DNA from: Hydractinia symbiolongicarpus
Lineage: Eukaryota > Cnidaria > Hydrozoa > Anthoathecata > Hydractiniidae
NCBI RefSeq assembly: GCF_029227915.1
Contig: NC_079880.1
Coordinates: 4,280,001 to 4,344,000 of the forward strand
Reading direction: 5' to 3'
Length of the DNA: 64,000 bases
Shown: piece after piece, positions 22,837 through 35,620 of the stretch
Layout of the letters: each line of letters starts with the position of its first letter
How positions within the stretch are numbered: the stretch's first letter is position 1
Notes under the pieces: model-generated
Databases searched by the model: none
The model's input: only the letters and a program-made list of their open reading frames with translations
What the model was told of the DNA's origin: nothing
Position numbers and translations under genes: made by a program

Positions 22837-23750
22837 GTAAACTCATTTCCCGAACGATTTTTTAAATTTTTTTTTCACCACTAAAACGCATGAGACTTGT
22901 AGTTTTCAAAAATGTTTTCATTTTTGATGAGACGCTTAATGAAAGAGGTTTAATCGCCGGAAAACGAAAACCCGCGATTTCCCGTAAATCCCGGGCTTGG
23001 CCCGTATAGTCTAATGTATACAAAGAAAGTACCCTGTGAGTAAACTCATTTCCAGAACGATTTTTTAAATTATTTTTTCACCACTAAAACGCATAAGACT
23101 TGTAGTTTTTAAAAATGTTTTCATTTTTGATGAGACGCTGAATAAAAGAAGTTTAATCGCCGGCAAACGAAAACCCGCGATTTCCCGTAAATCCCGGCTT
23201 GGACCGTATAGTGAAAAGTATACAAAGAAAGTACCCAGGGAGTAAACTCATTTCCCGAACGATTTTTTAAATTATTTTTTCACCACTAAAACGCATGAGA
23301 CTTGTAGTTTTCAAAAATGTTTTCATTTTTGATGAGACGCTGATTAAAAGAAGTTTAATCGCCGGCAAACGAAAACCCGCGATTTCCCGTAAATCCCGGG
23401 CTTGGCCCGTATAATCAAAAGTATACAAAGAAAGTACCCAGGGAGTAAACTCATTTTCCGAACGATTTTTTAAATTACTTTTTCACCACTAAAACGCATG
23501 AGACTTGTAGTTTTTAAAAAGGTTTTCATTTTTGATGAGACGCTGAATAAAAGAAGTTTAATCGCCGGCAAACGAAAACCTGCGATTTCCCGTAAATCCT
23601 GGACTCGGCCCGTATAGTCAAAAACATACAAAGAAAGTACCCAGGGAGTAAACTCATTTCCCAAACGATTTTTTAAATTATTATTTCACCACTAAAACGC
23701 ATGAGACTAGTAGTTTTCAAGAATGTTTTCATTTTTGATGAGACGCTAAA
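22837..23750 (+). repeat. Third copy of part of the 12.45-16.6 kb block
   Basis: Markers tagtctaatg, tggaccgtatagtg, gattaaaagaag, cgtataatc and gagactagtag appear in the same order as at 13,256-14,170 (offset 9581) and 24,864-25,780. A private change is aaaaaggttttc near 23,517. The match ends near gctaaataaaag (about 23,745). With two other copies this gives a three-member family for working out the order of events. Confidence 0.8.
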
Positions 23751-24044
23751 TAAAAGCAGTTTAATCGCCGGCAAACAAAAACCCGCGATTTCCCGTAAAT
23801 CCGGGGCTTGGCCCGTATAGTCGAATGTATACAAAGAAAGTACCCTGGGAGTAAACTCATTTCGCAAACGATTTTTTAAATTTTTTTTTCACCACTAAAA
23901 CGCATGAGACTTGTAGTTTTCAAAAATGTTTTCATTTTTGATGAGACGCTTAATGAAAGAGGTTTAATCGCCGGAAAACGAAAACCCGCGATTTCCCGTA
24001 AATCCCGGGCTTGGCCCGTATAGTCGAATGTATACAAAGAAAGT

Positions 24045-27000
24045 ACCCAGGGAGTAAACTCATTTCCCGAACGATTTTTTAAATTACTTTTTCACCACTA
24101 AAACGCATGAGACTTGTAGTTTTTAAAAATGTTTTCATTTTTGATGAGACGCTGAAAAAAATCAGTTTAAACGCCGGCAAACGAAAACCTGCGATTTCCC
24201 TAAATCCCGAACTTGGCCCGTATAGTCAAAAGTATACAAAGAAAGTACCCAGGGAGTAAACTCATTTCCAGAACGATTTTTTAAATTATTTTTTCATCAC
24301 TAAAACGCATAAGATTTGTAGTTTTTAAAAATGTTTTCATTTTTGATGAGACGCTGAATAAAAGAAGTTTAATCGCAGGCAAACGAAAACCCGAGATTTC
24401 TTGTAAATCCCGGCTTGGCCCGTATAGTCAAAAATATACAAAGAAAGTACCCAGGGAGTAAACTCATTTCCCGAACGATTTTTTAAATTATTTTTTCACC
24501 ACTAAAACGCATGAGACTTGTAGTTTTCAAAAATGTTTTCATTTTTGATGAGACGCTGAATAAAAGAAGTTTAATCGCCGGCAAACGAAAACCCGCGATT
24601 TCCCGTAAATCCCGGGCTTGGCCCGTATAGTCAAAAGTATACAAAAATAGTACCCAGGGAGTAAACTCAATTCCCGAACGATTTTTTAAATCACTTTTTC
24701 ACCACTAAAACGCATGAGACTTGTAGTTTTTAAAAATGTTTTCATTTTTGATGAGACGCTGAATAAAAGAAGTTTAATCGCCGGCAAACAAAAACCTACG
24801 ATTTCCCGTAAATCCGGGGCTTGGCCCGTATATTCGAATATATACAAAGAAAGTACCCAGGGTGTAAACTCATTTCCCGAACGATTTTTTAAATTTTTTT
24901 TTCACCACTAAAACGCATGAGACTTGTAGTTTTCAAAAATGTTTTCATTTTTGATGAGACGCTTAATGAAAGAGGTTTAATCGCCGGAAAACGAAAACCC
25001 GCGATTTCCCGTAAATCCCGGGCTTGGCCCGTATAGTCTAATGTATACAAAGAAAGTACCCTGTGAGTAAACTCATTTCCAGAACGATTTTTTAAATTAT
25101 TTTTTCACCACTAAAACGCATAAGACTTGTAGTTTTTAAAAATGTTTTCATTTTTGATGAGACGCTGAATAAAAGAAGTTTAATCGCCGGCAAACGAAAA
25201 CCCGCGATTTCCCGTAAATCCCGGCTTGGACCGTATAGTGAAAAGTATACAAAGAAAGTACCCAGGGAGTAAACTCATTTCCCGAACGATTTTTTAAATT
25301 ATTTTTTCACCACTAAAACGCATGAGACTTGTAGTTTTCAAAAATGTTTTCATTTTTGATGAGACGCTGATTAAAAGAAGTTTAATCGCCGGCAAACGAA
25401 AACCCGCGATTTCCCGTAAATCCCGGGCTTGGCCCGTATAATCAAAAGTATACAAAGAAAGTACCCAGGGAGTACACTCATTTTCCGAACGATTTTTTAA
25501 ATTACTTTTTCACCACTAAAACGCATGAGACTTGTAGTTTTTAAAAATGTTTTCATTTTTGATGAGACGCTGAATAAAAGAAGTTTAATCGCCGGCAAAC
25601 GAAAACCTGCGATTTCCCGTAAATCCTGGACTCGGCCTGTATAGTCAAAAATATACAAAGAAAGTACCCAGGGAGTAAACTCATTTCCCAAACGATTTTT
25701 TAAATTATTATTTCACCACTAAAACGCATGAGACTAGTAGTTTTCAAGAATGTTTTCATTTTTGATGAGACGCTGAATAAAAGCAGTTTAATCGCCGGCA
25801 AACGAAAACCCGCGATTTCCCGTAAATCCCGGGCTTGGCACGTATAGTCGAATGTATACAAAGAAAGTACCCTGTGAGTAAACTCATTTCCAAAACGATT
25901 TTTTAAAATATATTTTCACCACTAAAACGCATAAGACTTGTAGTTTTTAAAAATATTTTCATATTTGATGGGACGCTGAATAAAAGAAATTTAATCGCCG
26001 GCAAACGAAAACCCGCAATTTCCCGTAAATCCCGGGCTTGGCCCGTATAGTCAAAAGTATACAAAGAAAGTACCCAGGGAGTAAACTCATTTCCCGAACG
26101 ATTTTTTATATTATTTTTTTACCACTAAACGCATGAAACTTGTAGTTTTCAAAAATATTTTCATATTTGATGGGATGCTGAATAAAAGAAGTTTAATCGC
26201 CAACAAACAAAAATCCGCGATTTCCCGTAAATCCCGGACTCGGCCCGTATAGTCAAAAGTATACAAAGAAAGTACCCAGGGAGTAAACTCATTTCCCGAA
26301 CAATTTTTTAAATTATTTTTTCACCACTAAAACGCATGAGACTTGTAGTTTTCAAAAATGTTTTCATTTTTGATGAGACGCTTAATGAAAGAGGTTTAAT
26401 CGCCGGCAAACGAAATCCCGCGTTTTCCCGTAAATCCGGGGCTTGGCCCGTATAGTCGAATGTATACAAAGAAAGTACCCAGGGAGTAAACTCATTTCGC
26501 AAACGATTTTTTAAATTTTTTTTTCACCACTAAAACGCATGAGACTTGTAGTTTTCAAAAATGTTTTCATTTTTGATGAGACGCTTAATGAAAGAGGTTT
26601 AATCGCCGGAAAACGAAAACCCGCGATTTCCCGTAAATCCCGGGCTTGGCCCGTATAGTCGAATGTATACAAAGAAAGTACCCTGTGAGTAAACTCATTT
26701 CCAGAACGATTTTTCAAAACTATTTTTTCACCACTAAAACGCATAAGACTTGTAGTTTTTAAAAATGTTTTCATTTTTGATGAGACGCTGAATAAAAGAA
26801 GTTTAATCGCTGGCAAACGAAAACCCGCGATTTCCCGTAAATCCCGGCTTGGCCTGTATAGTGAAAAGTATACAAAGAAAGTACCCAGGGAGTAAACTCA
26901 TTTCCCGAACGATTTTTCAAATTATTTTTTCACCACTAAAACGCATGAGACTTGTAGTTTTCAAAAATGTTTTCATTTTTGATGAGACGCTGAAAAAAAG

Positions 27001-28400
27001 CAGTTTAATCGCCGGCAAACGAAAACCTGCGATTTCCCTAAATCCCGAACTCGGCCCGTATAGTCAAAAGTATACAAAGAAAGTACCCAGGGAGTAAACT
27101 CATTTCAAGAACGATTTTTTAAATTATTTTTTCACCACTAAAACGCATAAGACTTGTAGTTTTTAAAAATGTTTTCATTTTTGATGAGACGCTGAATAAA
27201 AGAAGTTTAATCGAAGGCAAACGAAAACCCGCGATTTCCCGTAAATCCCGGCTTGGCCCGTATAGTCAAAAGTATACAAAGAAAGTACCCAGGGAGTAAA
27301 CTCATTTCCCGAACGATTTTTTAAATTATTTTTTCACCACTAAAACGCATGAGACTTGTGGTTTTCAAAAATGTTTTCATTTTTGATGAGACGCTGAATA
27401 AAAGAAGTTTAATCGCCGGCAAACGAAAACCCGCGATTTCCCGTAAATCCCGGGCTGGGCCCGTATAGTCAAAAGTATACAAAGAAAGTACCCAGGGAGT
27501 AAACTCAATTCCCGAACGATTTTTTAAATCACTTTCTCACCACTAAAACGCATGAGACTTGTAGTTTTTAAGAATGTTTTCATTTTTGATGAGACGCTGA
27601 ATAAAAGCAGTTTAATCGCCGGCAAACGAAATCCCGCGTTTTCCCGTAAATCCGGGGCTTGGCCCGTATAGTCGAATATATACAAAGAAAGTACCCAGGG
27701 TGTAAACTCATTTCCAGAACGATTTTTTAAATTTTTTTTTCACCACTAAAACGCATGAGACTTGTAGTTTTCAAAAATGTTTTCATTTTTGATGAGACGC
27801 TGAATAAAGGAACTTTAATCGTATAGTGAAAAGTATACAAAGAAAGTACCCAGGGAGTAAACTCATTTCCCGAACGATTTTTTAAATTATTTTTTCACCA
27901 CTAAAACGCATGAGACTTGTAGTTTTCAAAAATGTTTTCATTTTTGATGAGACGCTGAATAAAAGAAGTTTAATCGCCGGCAAACGAAAACCCGCGATTT
28001 CTCGTAAATCCCGGCTTGGCCCGTATAGTCAAAAGTATACAAAGAAAGTACCCTGGGAGTAAACTCATTTCCCAAACGATTTTTTATATTATTTTTTTAC
28101 CACTAAACGCATGAAACTTGTAGTTTTTAAAAATATTTTCATATTTGATGGGATGCTGAATAAAAGACGTTTAATCGCCGGCAAACGAAAATCCGCGATT
28201 TCCCGTAAATCCCGGACTCGGCCCGTATAGTCAAAAGTATACAAAGAAAGTACCCAGTGAGTAAACTCATTTCCCGAACGATTTTTTAAATCACTTTTTC
28301 ACCACTAAAACGCATGAGACTTGTAGTTTTCAAAAATGTTTTCATTTTTGATGAGACGCTTAATGAAAGAGGTTTAATCGCCGGAAAACGAAAACCCGCG
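24045..28400 (+). repeat. Copy 2 of the roughly 4.1-kb segmental duplication
   Basis: Partner of 12,450-16,600. It keeps both cttaatgaaagag monomers (26,308 and 26,511) where the partner has one, so it appears closer to the ancestral arrangement. Single-base differences from the partner include cacccctaaaacg only in copy 1 (near 14,917) and gtacactcat only here (near 25,473). The right part also matches itself at a 1775-base offset (26,511/28,286 and 26,849/28,624). Confidence 0.85.
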
Positions 28401-30085
28401 ATTTCCCGTAAATCCCGGGCTTGGCCCGTATAGTCGAATGTATACAAAGAAAGTACCCTGTGAGTAAACTCATTTCCAGAACGATTTTTCAAAACTATTT
28501 TTTCACCACTAAAACGCATAAGACTTGTAGTTTTTAAAAATGTTTTCATTTTTGATGAGACGCTGAATAAAAGAAGTTTAATCGCTGGCAAACGAAAACC
28601 CGCGATTTCCCGTAAATCTTGGCTTGGCCCGTATAGTGAAAAGTATACAAAGAAAGTACCCAGGGAGTAAACTCATTTCCCGAACGATTTTTCAAATTAT
28701 TTTTTCACCACTAAAACGGATGAGACTTGTAGTTTTCAAAAATGTTTTCATTTTTGATGAGACGCTGAAAAAAAGCAGTTTAATCGCCGGCAAACGAAAA
28801 CCTGCGATTTCCCTAAATCCCGAACTCGGCCCGTATAGTCAAAAGTATACAAAGAAAGTACCCAGGGAGTAAACTCATTTCAAGAACGATTTTTTAAATT
28901 ATTTTTTCACCACTAAAACGCATAAGACTTGTAGTTTTTAAAAATGTTTTCATTTTTGATGAGACGCTGAATAAAAGAAGTTTAATCGCAGGCAAACGAA
29001 AACCCGCGATTTCCCGTAAATCCCGGCTTGGCCCGTATAGTCAAAAGTATACAAAGAAAGTACCCAGGAAGTAAACTCATTACCCGAACGATTTTTTAAA
29101 TTATTTTTTCACCACTAAAACGCATGAGACTTGTAGTTTTCAAAAATGTTTTCATTTTTGATGAGACGCTGAATAAAAGAAGTTTAATCGCCGGCAAACG
29201 AAAACCCGCGATTTCTCGTAAATCCCGGCTTGGCCCGTATAGTCAAAAGTATACAAAGAAAGTACCCTGGGAGTAAACTCATTTCCCAAACGATTTTTTA
29301 TATTATTTTTTTACCACTAAACGCATGAAACTTGTAGTTTTTAAAAATATTTTCATATTTGATGGGATGCTGAATAAAAGACGTTTAATCGCCGGCAAAC
29401 GAAAATCCGCGATTTCCCGTAAATCCCGGACTCGGCCCGTATAGTCAAAAGTATACAAAGAAAGTACCCAGTGAGTAAACTCATTTCCCGAACGATTTTT
29501 TAAATCACTTTTTCACCACTAAAACGCATGAGACTTGTAGTTTTCAAAAATGTTTTCATTTTTGATGAGACGCTTAATGAAAGAGGTTTAATCGCCGGAA
29601 AACGAAAACCCGCGATTTCCCGTAAATCCCGGGCTTGGCCCGTATAGTCGAATGTATACAAAGAAAGTACCCTGTGAGTAAACTCATTTCCAGAACGATT
29701 TTTCAAAACTATTTTTTCACCACTAAAACGCATAAGACTTGTAGTTTTTAAAAATGTTTTCATTTTTGATGAGACGCTGAATAAAAGAAGTTTAATCGCT
29801 GGCAAACGAAAACCCGCGATTTCCCGTAAATCCCGGCTTGGCCCGTATAGTGAAAAGTATACAAAGAAAGTACCCAGGGAGTAAACTCATTTCCCGAACG
29901 ATTTTTCAAATTATTTTTTCACCACTAAAACGCATGAGACTTGTAGTTTTCAAAAATGTTTTTATTTTTGATGAGACGCTGAAAAAAAGCAGTTTAATCG
30001 CCGGCAAACGAAAACCTGCGATTTCCCTAAATCCCGAACTCGGCCCGTATAGTCAAAAGTATACAAAGAAAGTACCCAGGGAGTA
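27880..30085 (+). repeat. 1214-bp six-monomer tandem duplication
   Basis: tttctcgtaaatcc is near 28,000 and 29,214. The monomers at 28,286 and 29,500 and the tgaaaagtatac stretches at 28,636 and 29,850 are 1214 apart. Unit 1 is about 27,880-29,090. Unit 2 matches over about 1.0 kb and leaves the pattern near 30,080, where tcccgaacg replaces tcaagaacg. Private changes include aaatcttggc (near 28,615) and cattacccgaacg (near 29,077). Confidence 0.8.
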
Positions 30086-31605
30086 AACTCATTTCCCGAA
30101 CGATTTTTTAAATTATTTTTTCACCACTAAAACGCATGAGACTTGTGGTTTTCAAAAATGTTTTCATTTTTGATGAGACGCTGAATAAAAGCAGTTTAAT
30201 CGCCGGCAAACGAAAACCCGCGATTTCCCGTAAATCCCGGGCTGGGCCCGTATAGTCAAAAGTATACAAAGAAAGTACCCAGGGAGTAAACTCAATTCCC
30301 GAACGATTTTTTAAATCACTTTTTCACCACTAAAACGCATGAGACTTGTAGTTTTTAAGAATGTTTTCATTTTTGATGAGACGCTGAATAAAAGCAGTTT
30401 AATCGCCGGCAAACGAAATCCCGCGTTTTCCCGTAAATCCGGGGCTTGGCCCGTATAGTCGAATATATACAAAGAAAGTACCCAGGGTGTAAACTCATTT
30501 CCCGAACGATTTTTTAAATTTTTTTTTCACCACTAAAACGCATGAGACTTGTAGTTTTCAAAAATGTTTTCATTTTTGATGAGACGCTGAATAAAGGAAC
30601 TTTAATCGTATAGTGAAAAGTATACAAAGAAAGTACCCAGGGAGTAAACTCATTTCCCGAACGATTTTTTAAATTATTTTTTCACCACTAAAACGCATGA
30701 GACTTGTAGTTTTTAAAAATGTTTTCATTTTTGATGAGACGTTGAATAAAAGAAGTTTAATCGCAGGCAAACGAAAACCCGCGATTTCCCGTAAATCCCG
30801 GCTTGGCCCGTATAGTCAAAAGTATACAAAGAAAGTACCCAGGGAGTAAACTCATTTCCCGAACGATTTTTTAAATTATTTTTTCACCACTAAAACGCAT
30901 GAGACTTGTGGTTTTCAAAAATGTTTTCATTTTTGATGAGACGCTGAATAAAAGAAGTTTAATCGCCGGCAAACGAAAACCCGCGATTTCCCGTAAATCC
31001 CGGGCTGGGCCCGTATAGTCAAAAGTATACAAAGAAAGTACCCAGGGAGTAAACTCAATTCCCGAACGATTTTTTAAATCACTTTTTCACCACTAAAACG
31101 CATGAGACTTGTAGTTTTTAAGAATGTTTTCATTTTTGATGAGACGCTGAATAAAAGCAGTTTAATCGCCGGCAAACGAAATCCCGCGTTTTCCCGTAAA
31201 TCCGGGGCTTGGCCCGTATAGTCGAATATATACAAAGAAAGTACCCAGGGTGTAAACTCATTTCCCGAACGATTTTTTAAATTTTTTTTTCACCACTAAA
31301 ACGCATGAGACTTGTAGTTTTCAAAAATGTTTTCATTTTTGATGAGACGCTGAATAAAGGAACTTTAATCGTATAGTGAAAAGTATACAAAGAAAGTACC
31401 CAGGGAGTAAACTCATTTCCCGAACGATTTTTTAAATTATTTTTTCACCACTAAAACGCATGAGACTTGTAGTTTTTAAAAATGTTTTCATTTTTGATGA
31501 GACGCTGAATAAAAGAAGTTTAATCGCCGGCAAACGAAAACCCGCGATTTCTCGTAAATCCCGGCTTGGCCCGTATAGTCAAAAGTATACAAAGAAAGTA
31601 CCCTG
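30080..31605 (+). repeat. 763-bp tetramer higher-order repeat, two units
   Basis: Each unit has four monomers in fixed order: (1) acttgtggttttc with gggctgggcccg; (2) tcaattcccg, aaatcac, tttttaagaatg, aatcccgcg and tcgaatatatac; (3) the 155-bp monomer; (4) a full-length cccgaacg/catgagac monomer. Offsets of 763 link tcaccactaaaacg (30,121/30,884) and the 155-bp junctions (30,599/31,362). The same four-monomer order recurs at 34.1-35.6 kb and 36.8-38.3 kb and as single units elsewhere. Confidence 0.85.
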
Positions 31606-32830
31606 GGAGTAAACTCATTTCCCAAACGATTTTTTATATTATTTTTTTACCACTAAACGCATGAAACTTGTAGTTTTCAAAAATATTTTCATATTTGATG
31701 GGATGCTGAATAAAAGAAGTTTAATCGCCGGCAAACGAAAATCCGCGATTTCCCGTAAATCCCGGACTCGGCCCGTATAGTCAAAAGTATACAAAGAAAG
31801 TACCCAGGGAGTAAACTCATTTCCCGAACGATTTTTTAAATCACTTTTTCACCACTAAAACGCATGAGACTTGTAGTTTTCAAAAATGTTTTCATTTTTG
31901 ATGAGACGCTTAATGAAAGAGGTTTAATCGCCGGCAAACGAAAACCCGCGATTTCCTGTAAATCCCGGGCTTGGCCCGTATAGTCGAATGTATACAAAGA
32001 AAGTACCCTGTGAGTAAACTCATTTCAAGAACGATTTTTTAAATTATTTTTTCACCACTAAAACGCATAAGACTTGTAGTTTTTAAAAATGTTTTCATTT
32101 TTGATGAGACGCTGAATAAAAGAAGTTTAATCGCAGGCAAACGAAAACCCGCGATTTCCCGTAAATCCCGGCTTGGCCCGTATAGTCAAAAGTATACAAA
32201 GAAAGTACCCAGGGAGTAAACTCATTTCCCGAACGATTTTTTAAATTATTTTTTCACCACTAAAACGCATGAGACTTGTAGTTTTCAAAAATGTTTTCAT
32301 TTTTGATGAGACGCTGAATAAAAGAAGTTTAATCGCCGGCAAACGAAAACCCGCGATTTCTCGTAAATCCCGGCTTGGCCCGTATAGTCAAAAGTATACA
32401 AAGAAAGTACCCTGGGAGTAAACTCATTTCCCAAACGATTTTTTATATTATTTTTTTACCACTAAACGCATGAAACTTGTAGTTTTCAAAAATATTTTCA
32501 TATTTGATGGGATGCTGAATAAAAGAAGTTTAATCGCCGGCAAACGAAAATCCGCGATTTCCCGTAAATCCCGGACTCGGCCCGTACAGTCAAAAGTATA
32601 CAAAGAAAGTACCCAGGGAGTAAACTCATTTCCCGAACGATTTTTTAAATCACTTTTTCACCACTAAAACGCATGAGACTTGTAGTTTTCAAAAATGTTT
32701 TCATTTTTGATGAGACGCTTAATGAAAGAGGTTTAATCGCCGGCAAACGAAAACCCGCGATTTCCTGTAAATCCCGGGCTTGGCCCGTATAGTCGAATGT
32801 ATACAAAGAAAGTACCCTGTGAGTAAACTC
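31407..32830 (+). repeat. 809-bp four-monomer tandem duplication
   Basis: cccaaacgattttttatatt is at 31,621 and 32,430, and tttcctgtaaatcccgggc at 31,952 and 32,761. Units are 31,407-32,215 and 32,216 to about 32,830. Unit 2 has a private gtacagtc (near 32,585) in place of gtatagtc. Confidence 0.8.
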
Positions 32831-33229
32831 ATTTCCAGAACGATTTTTTAAATTATTTTTTCACCACTAAAACGCATAAGACTTGTAGTTTTTAAAAATG
32901 TTTTCATTTTTGATGAGACGCTGAATAAAAGAAGTTTAATCGCTGGCAAACGAAAACCCGCGATTTCCCGTAAATCCCGGCTTTGCCCGTATAGTGAAAA
33001 GTATACAAAGAAAGTACCCAGGGAGTAAACTCATTTCCCGAACGATTTTTTAAATTATTTTTTCACCACTAAAACGCATGAGACTTGTAGTTTTCAAAAA
33101 TGTTTTCATTTTTCATGAGACGCTGAAAAAAAGCAGTTTAATCGCCGGCAAACGAAAACCTGCGATTTCCCTAAATCCCGAACTCGGCCCGTATAGTCAA
33201 AAGTATACAAAGAAAGTACCCAGGGAGTA

Positions 33230-33660
33230 AACTCATTTCCCAAACGATTTTTTAAAATATTATTTCACCACTAAAACGCATGAGACTTGTAGTTTTCAAG
33301 AATGTTTTCATTTTTGATGAGACGCTGAATGAAAGAAGTTTAATCGCCGGCAGACGAAAACCTGCGATTTCCCGTAAATCCCGGACTCGGCCCGTATAGT
33401 CAAAAGTATTATAAGAAAGTACCCAGGGTGTAAACTCATTTCCCGAACGATTTTTTAAATTATTATTTCACCACTAAAGCCCATGAGACTTGTAGTTTTT
33501 AAAAATGTTTTCATTTTTGATGAGACGCTGAATAAAAGAAATTTAATCGCCAGCAAACGAAAACCCGCCATTCCCCGTAAATCCCGGCTTGGCCCGTATA
33601 GTCAAAAGTATACAAAGAAAGTACGCAGGGAGTAAACTCATTTCCCGAACGATTTTTTAA
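33230..33660 (+). repeat. Island of divergent monomers
   Basis: Two adjacent monomers carry variants not shared with neighbours: ttttttaaaatattatttc (33,250), gctgaatgaaagaag, ccggcagacg, gtattataagaaag (33,407-33,420), ctaaagcccatgag (33,476) and cgccattccccg. The form ctaaagcccatgag otherwise occurs only at the far left of the window (near 47 and 450). It may be a relic of the older left-end type that escaped homogenisation, or a copy moved by gene conversion. Confidence 0.65.
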
Positions 33661-34109
33661 ATTATTTTGTCACCACTAAAACGCATGAGACTTGTGGTTT
33701 TCAAAAATGTTTTCATTTTTGATGAGATGCTGAATAAAAGAAGTTTAATCGCCGGCAAACGAAAACCCGCGATTTCCCGTAAATCACGGGCTGGGCCCGT
33801 ATAGTCAAAAGTATACAAAGAAAGTACCCAGGGAGTAAACTCAATTCCCGAACGATTTTTTAAATCACTTTTTCACCACTAAAACGCATGAGACTTGTAG
33901 TTTTCAAAAATGTTTTCATTTTTGATGAGACGCTGAAAAAAAGCAGTTTAATCGCCGGCAAACGAAAACCTGCGATTTCCCTAAATCCCGAACTCGGCCC
34001 GTATAGTCAAAAGTATACAAAGAAAGTACCCAGGGAGTAAACTCATTTCAAGAACGATTTTTTAAATTATTTTTTCACCACTAAAACGCATAAGACTTCT
34101 AGTTTTTAA

Positions 34110-35620
34110 AAATGTTTTCATTTTTGATGAGACGCTGAATAAAAGAAGTTTAATCGCAGGCAAACGAAAACCCGCGATTTCCCGTAAATCCCGGCTTGGC
34201 CCGTATAGTCAAAAGTATACAAAGAAAGTACCCAGGGAGTAAACTCATTTCCCGAACGATTTTTTAAATTATTTTTTCACCACTAAAACGCATGAGACTT
34301 GTGGTTTTCAAAAATGTTTTCATTTTTGATGAGACGCTGAATAAAAGAAGTTTAATCGCCGGCAAACGAAAACCCGCGATTTCCCGTAAATCCCGGGCTG
34401 GGCCCGTACAGTCAAAAGTATACAAAGAAAGTACCCAGGGAGTAAACTCAATTCCCGAACGATTTTTTAAATCACTTTTTCACCACTAAAACGCATGAGA
34501 CTTGTAGTTTTTAAGAATGTTTTCATTTTTGATGAGACGCTGAATAAAAGCAGTTTAATCGCCGGCAAACGAAATCCCGCGTTTTCCCGTAAATCCGGGG
34601 CTTGGCCCGTATAGTCGAATATATACAAAGAAAGTACCCAGGGTGTAAACTCATTTCCCGAACGATTTTTTAAATTTTTTTTTCACCACTAAAACGCATG
34701 AGACTTGTAGTTTTCAAAAATGTTTTCATTTTTGATGAGACGCTGAATAAAGGAACTTTAATCGTATAGTGAAAAGTATACAAAGAAAGTACCCAGGGAG
34801 TAAACTCATTTCCCGAACGATTTTTTAAATTATTTTTTCACCACTAAAACGCATGAGACTTGTAGTTTTTAAAAATGTTTTCATTTTTGATGAGACGCTG
34901 AATAAAAGAAGTTTAATCGCAGGCAAACGAAAACCCGCGATTTCCCGTAAATCCCGGCTTGGCCCGTATAGTCAAAAGTATACAAAGAAAGTACCCAGGG
35001 AGTAAACTCATTTCCCTAACGATTTTTTAAATTATTTTTTCACCACTAAAACGCATGAGACTTGTGGTTTTCAAAAATGTTTTCATTTTTGATGAGACGC
35101 TGAATAAAAGAAGTTTAATCGCCGGCAAACGAAAACCCGCGATTTCCCGTAAATCCCGGGCTGGGCCCGTATAGTCAAAAGTATACAAAGAAAGTACCCA
35201 GGGAGTAAACTCAATTCCCGAACGATTTTTTAAATCACTTTTTCACCACTAAAACGCATGAGACTTGTAGTTTTTAAGAATGTTTTCATTTTTGATGAGA
35301 CGCTGAATAAAAGCAGTTTAATCGCCGGCAAACGAAATCCCGCGTTTTCCCGTAAATCCGGGGCTTGGCCCGTATAGTCGAATATATACAAAGAAAGTAC
35401 CCAGGGTGTAAACTCATTTCCCGAACGATTTTTTAAATTTTTTTTTCACCACTAAAACGCATGAGACTTGTAGTTTTCAAAAATGTTTTCATTTTTGATG
35501 AGACGCTGAATAAAGGAACTTTAATCGTATAGTGAAAAGTATACAAAGAAAGTACCCAGGGAGTAAACTCATTTCCCGAAGGATTTTTTAAATTATTTTT
35601 TCACCACTAAAACGCATGAG
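34110..35620 (+). repeat. 763-bp tetramer higher-order repeat, second pair
   Basis: The 155-bp junctions at 34,755 and 35,518 and aatcgcagg at 34,153 and 34,916 are 763 apart. The monomer order is the same as in the pair at 30.08-31.6 kb. Private changes (gtacagtc near 34,407; cccgaaggatt near 35,577; caaaagtgttttc near 35,633) distinguish the units. Confidence 0.8.

Larger units (their letters stand above)
21535..23064 (+). repeat. 765-bp tetramer higher-order repeat, two tandem units
   Basis: Offsets of 765 link aaaacgctgaaaaaaag (21,961/22,726), tagtctaatg (near 22,243/23,008) and cataagac monomers (21,541/22,306). Each unit contains three full monomers and one 157-bp deleted monomer. Few differences are visible; one is ccgggcctt (near 22,023) versus ccggggctt (near 22,788). 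Confidence 0.85.
16600..24045 (+). repeat. Mosaic block between the two 4.1-kb duplicates
   Basis: The modules are the same as in the flanks but rearranged. Common classes are cttaatgaaagaggttt, gaaaaaaagcag with cctgcg or cttgcg and tccctaaatcccgaactcgg, tcaagaacg with cataagac and aatcgcagg, and the AT-rich ttttttatatta/gatgggatgctg class. A 1819-base offset relates 19,446-19,900 to 21,265-21,720. Near 20,186 one AT-rich-class monomer carries gatgaaatgctg, a private change. Confidence 0.65.
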
